A stretch of 47,447 bases of DNA from Holosporales bacterium. Its GTDB lineage: Bacteria; Pseudomonadota; Alphaproteobacteria; BNTO01. The DNA lies in assembly GCA_031258095.1 (NCBI GenBank), contig JAIRNK010000040.1, forward strand, positions 1 to 47,447, given 5' to 3'. Shown here in pieces: positions 44,993 to 47,447 of the stretch. Position numbers and translations under genes: made by a program. The notes under the pieces are model-generated. The model saw only the letters and a program-made list of their open reading frames with translations. It did not search any database and was not told the DNA's origin. Every line of letters starts with the position of its first letter. Positions within the stretch are counted from its first letter, which is position 1.

Positions 44993-46507
44993 ATGCAAGT
45001 CGACAAAAAAGAGAATTCGTCTCTGTCCGTGACTTATACGATAACTGTCTCCTCTGCCGAGATCAGTGAAGAAATTGATAAATGGATTGCGAAGAAAGCG
45101 TCCACAGTCAAAATGGATGGTTTCCGAAAAGGAAAAGTTCCTTTGGATGTCGTAACAAAACATTTTTTAGACGAAGCTAAACCGGCAGCCATAGAGGGCA
45201 TTATCAAAAGGGCCCACAAAGACATTATAGAGAGCGAAAAGCTGTCTCTTGTCTCGGATCCTGAGTTGAAAATCAAGTCTTACGAAGATGGTGGCGATCT
45301 TGTCGTAGAGATGTCCGTAGAGACCAGACCACAATTTGAATTAAAGGACCACAAAAACATTCACATCGAAAAAGTTGTGTGCGAGGTCTCCCAAGAAGAG
45401 TTTGACGAAGCATACAGCGTCTTTATCCAAGGTTTTCGGGCTGCTGTATCTGTAGACTCACCTGCCGAAGATGGAGATATAGTAACACTTAATTATGAGA
45501 CGTTTATTGGAAAATCACGCTTGAAGAAGCTCTGTAATGACAATGCTTCGATTTCAGCTGGTTCGAATTCAAATCTTTTCGAGGTGGACTTTTTCGAGAA
45601 AGCCCTTCGGGACTTAGTGGTAGGAATGCGCCCAGGAGAAGAAAAACAGCAGAACATTACATTTCCTAAAAACTTTGCGAATAAGGATCTACGCGCTAAG
45701 TGTGCCTTGGTTAAGGTCAAGGTTTTAGAGGTAAGACGTTCGCAACATGTGGAATTAACTGAGGAAACGGTCAAGCATGGCTATTTAAAATTCGATAGTT
45801 TGAAAGAACTGGAAGATTATATTTGGCGTAAGTTGCGAATGTGGCGTCAAAAACAAATAAACTTATGTAACAAACGAGCTATATTGGACGCGCTATCAGA
45901 AATGTATACGTTCGAGGTTCCACCGTCGTTTGTCGAGGCCGATTTTGAGAAAGCGTGGAAGAGCATGGAAAAGGATGTTAAGAAAGCGCGCGAAAACGAT
46001 GATGAAGATGTACGTGGCAAAACTGACGAAGATATAATGCAAGAATGCAGAGATGTCTCGTATCAGCGCTTGCGAGTGGGTTTCGTTTTAATGGAAGTCT
46101 TTCAAGCTGAAAAAGACGCGTTTTCTGCTGAATTCATTGAAAACTGGCTCAATGAAAGATTTGTATATTCAGACGCCCTTCTGTATATCGCTAAACAGAG
46201 TTTTGCATGCATGAAGGAATTCCGGGCTGCGTTAATTCCAGAAGTAGTCGAAGACTTCGCAGTGTATACACTTCTGCAAAAGGTTACATCAACAGAGCGC
46301 GTTGTTACTCCGAAAGAATTACTGGACATGGTTGCGGACACTGTTATGGATGACGATCTATCCCAATATGACTGGCGTACAATAGATATTTTTTGTGACC
46401 TTGAAAGCGAGGAAGAAGAGGAGAAGGACGAGAAGGAAGATGCGAACACCGACGAAACTGATGCGGCGGTAGCGCACATAGCAGAAGAACTTGAAACGAC
46501 TGTATAG
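44993..46507 (+). CDS. tig: Trigger factor
   Basis: 504 residues, against about 430-450 typically. It is a ribosome-bound chaperone with peptidyl-prolyl isomerase activity. The ribosome-docking signature GFRKGKVP is at 43-50. A central PPIase-like domain (about 155-250) has EDGDIVTLNY and a late LVVGMRPGEEKQQNITFP. The C-terminal helical arms follow. The PPIase part appears diverged. The last 35 residues are strongly acidic (SEEEEEKDEKED) and account for part of the extra length. The ATG has an AAAGG site. It directly follows tRNA-Leu, with tsaB 71 bp downstream. Confidence 0.95.
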   Translation: MQVDKKENSSLSVTYTITVSSAEISEEIDKWIAKKASTVKMDGFRKGKVPLDVVTKHFLDEAKPAAIEGIIKRAHKDIIESEKLSLVSDPELKIKSYEDGGDLVVEMSVETRPQFELKDHKNIHIEKVVCEVSQEEFDEAYSVFIQGFRAAVSVDSPAEDGDIVTLNYETFIGKSRLKKLCNDNASISAGSNSNLFEVDFFEKALRDLVVGMRPGEEKQQNITFPKNFANKDLRAKCALVKVKVLEVRRSQHVELTEETVKHGYLKFDSLKELEDYIWRKLRMWRQKQINLCNKRAILDALSEMYTFEVPPSFVEADFEKAWKSMEKDVKKARENDDEDVRGKTDEDIMQECRDVSYQRLRVGFVLMEVFQAEKDAFSAEFIENWLNERFVYSDALLYIAKQSFACMKEFRAALIPEVVEDFAVYTLLQKVTSTERVVTPKELLDMVADTVMDDDLSQYDWRTIDIFCDLESEEEEEKDEKEDANTDETDAAVAHIAEELETTV

Positions 46508-46578
46508 TTTCCGCCTTGTCGCAATCTGCAGTACCAGTGTACGTCATTGTAAAAAAATAGGGGGTCGCAACGCACTTA

Positions 46579-47292
46579 ATGAATAGTGAGAAGGTTGTCA
46601 TCTCCGTGTATTCCGCTCGCAACTGCGGGTACGTTGCCGTGGATACCGGAGACGCGAGGCATTCTGAGCAATGCGACTGGACTCCTAATTACACTCAAAC
46701 AATGGGGCTTGTGCCTTTGCTGCAGCAGCTCACAAAAAGGGCTGGTGTAGACCTCCGTGCAGTAGACGTTATTGTTGCTCCCCGGGGGCCATCTCCATTT
46801 ACGATTCAGCGCGTGCTGATTACCGTTGCCAAGTCACTGCATTTTTGCGCCCCAAATGCAGACGTTTTCGCCCCTTCTAATTTTCATGTGTTAGCACATG
46901 CAGCAAAAGAACGCGTCAGTGACGACCTTATTGTGTTAGTAAACTCGTATAATCAGGGGTTTTTTGGTGCATCATTTCAAAAAAGAGCTGGTTTTTTGTA
47001 TATGTTACCTGGCGCGTCATTTTACGATAAAAACGCCGGTGTGCATTACCTTAAGTCAAACGCGAACGCCTTGTTTGTGACTGATTTTTCGGAAGAGCAG
47101 CTAGAGCACACGCTTTCGCATTATGTTTCCTCGGACCACTTAATCAGACTGTCGCCTATCAACTTCGCATTAACGCAAATTGACCTATTTGCCTCGCAGG
47201 TAACGTGTGACGATTTTGATTATCACACACTGGAACCGTACCGCTTACACACACCAACGTATGCAAAAATTGCTACAACACACCTTGCATGA
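46579..47292 (+). CDS. tsaB: TsaB-like protein (tRNA threonylcarbamoyladenosine biosynthesis)
   Basis: 237 residues. TsaB is the inactive ASKHA-fold partner of TsaD in the complex that makes t6A37 on tRNAs. The normal GPGSFTGLR motif is here RGPSPFTIQRV, followed by TVAKSLHF and APSNFHVLAHAA, the equivalent of the usual SSLEALA. VLVNSYNQGFFGASF replaces the usual DAR(r/k)gevy strand, and the ending LEPYRLHTPTYAK matches the LEPxYLRxP C-terminus. The sequence is clearly diverged but intact. It ends 16 bp before a type E repeat. Confidence 0.8.
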   Translation: MNSEKVVISVYSARNCGYVAVDTGDARHSEQCDWTPNYTQTMGLVPLLQQLTKRAGVDLRAVDVIVAPRGPSPFTIQRVLITVAKSLHFCAPNADVFAPSNFHVLAHAAKERVSDDLIVLVNSYNQGFFGASFQKRAGFLYMLPGASFYDKNAGVHYLKSNANALFVTDFSEEQLEHTLSHYVSSDHLIRLSPINFALTQIDLFASQVTCDDFDYHTLEPYRLHTPTYAKIATTHLA

Positions 47293-47308
47293 TCATCCAG
47301 GGTGACCT

Positions 47309-47447
47309 CATGAAAAAAATGTAGTAAAACCTGGGATCCTGGAAAGGTTGGGTTTACACTCGAGACATTTTTCCAATTTTATGCCAGCAATTTCGGCTCA
47401 GTTTCAACTACGAGGCAAAAAACATAAGCCTACCCAGCGCTCAAAAC
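47309..47447. repeat. Type E repeat, truncated by the window edge (copy E2)
   Basis: The sequence from GGGTGACCTCATGAAAAA to the end is the inverse of 14555-14706 with few differences. Only one terminal inverted repeat is inside the window. It directly follows tsaB. Confidence 0.8.

Overview
The window looks like a chromosomal segment of a host-associated alphaproteobacterium. The evidence is a DUF4167 family gene (known essentially from Alphaproteobacteria) beside ordinary Gram-negative housekeeping genes (trxA, cca, rplM-rpsI, rlpA, lspA, accB-accC, tRNA-Leu, tig, tsaB). There are also type VI secretion components, several large exported proteins of unknown function, ion-coupled amino acid and sodium transporters, and a high density of short palindromic repeats. 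This combination suggests an intracellular lineage such as Holosporales. That placement is inference; no rRNA is present to settle it.

Layout. 1-840: repeats, with the possible start of an IS630-like transposase on the minus strand at the left edge. 840-4870: trxA, an unknown membrane protein, an exported helical protein coupled to a YmdB-type phosphodiesterase, and a prepilin-like protein. 4870-9500: two repeat blocks around a 655-aa exported protein, a short prepilin peptidase and a Sel1 lipoprotein. 9465-12261 (minus): cca and an NhaD antiporter. 12684-15082: an exported low-complexity protein, then three repeat types. 15083-30460: the accessory core, made of a 2796-aa repeat protein, tssM and a convergent 846-aa exported protein. 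30824-36081: rplM-rpsI, an AGCS symporter, a solute-binding lipoprotein, DUF4167 and rlpA. 36185-42328: three Hcp-like paralogues, interleaved with a dicarboxylate/amino acid symporter, a diverged lpxK, lspA and a 2TM gene. 42408-47292: accB-accC, tRNA-Leu(UAG), tig and tsaB.

How the parts may work together. TssM is a convincing type VI secretion membrane-complex protein (P-loop, GTPase-like TKTD, C-terminal beta domain). The three paralogues at 36185, 41140 and 41732 share a layout that fits the Hcp tube protein. The 2796-aa protein begins with an export/anchor segment, lies 45 bp upstream of tssM, and carries Cys-x-x-Cys and Cys-Cys motifs recurring about every 220 residues. It is the best candidate here for an undescribed component.

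Repeats. At least 17 short TA-bounded palindromes (types A, B, C) share the terminal consensus TCCCNNNTGA...TCANNNGGGA. They sit at gene 3' ends and supply the stop codon of at least two genes. A separate repeat of up to about 300 bp (type D, four copies) shows paired base changes in two hairpins. A third, about 180 bp, has long inverted ends (type E, two copies).
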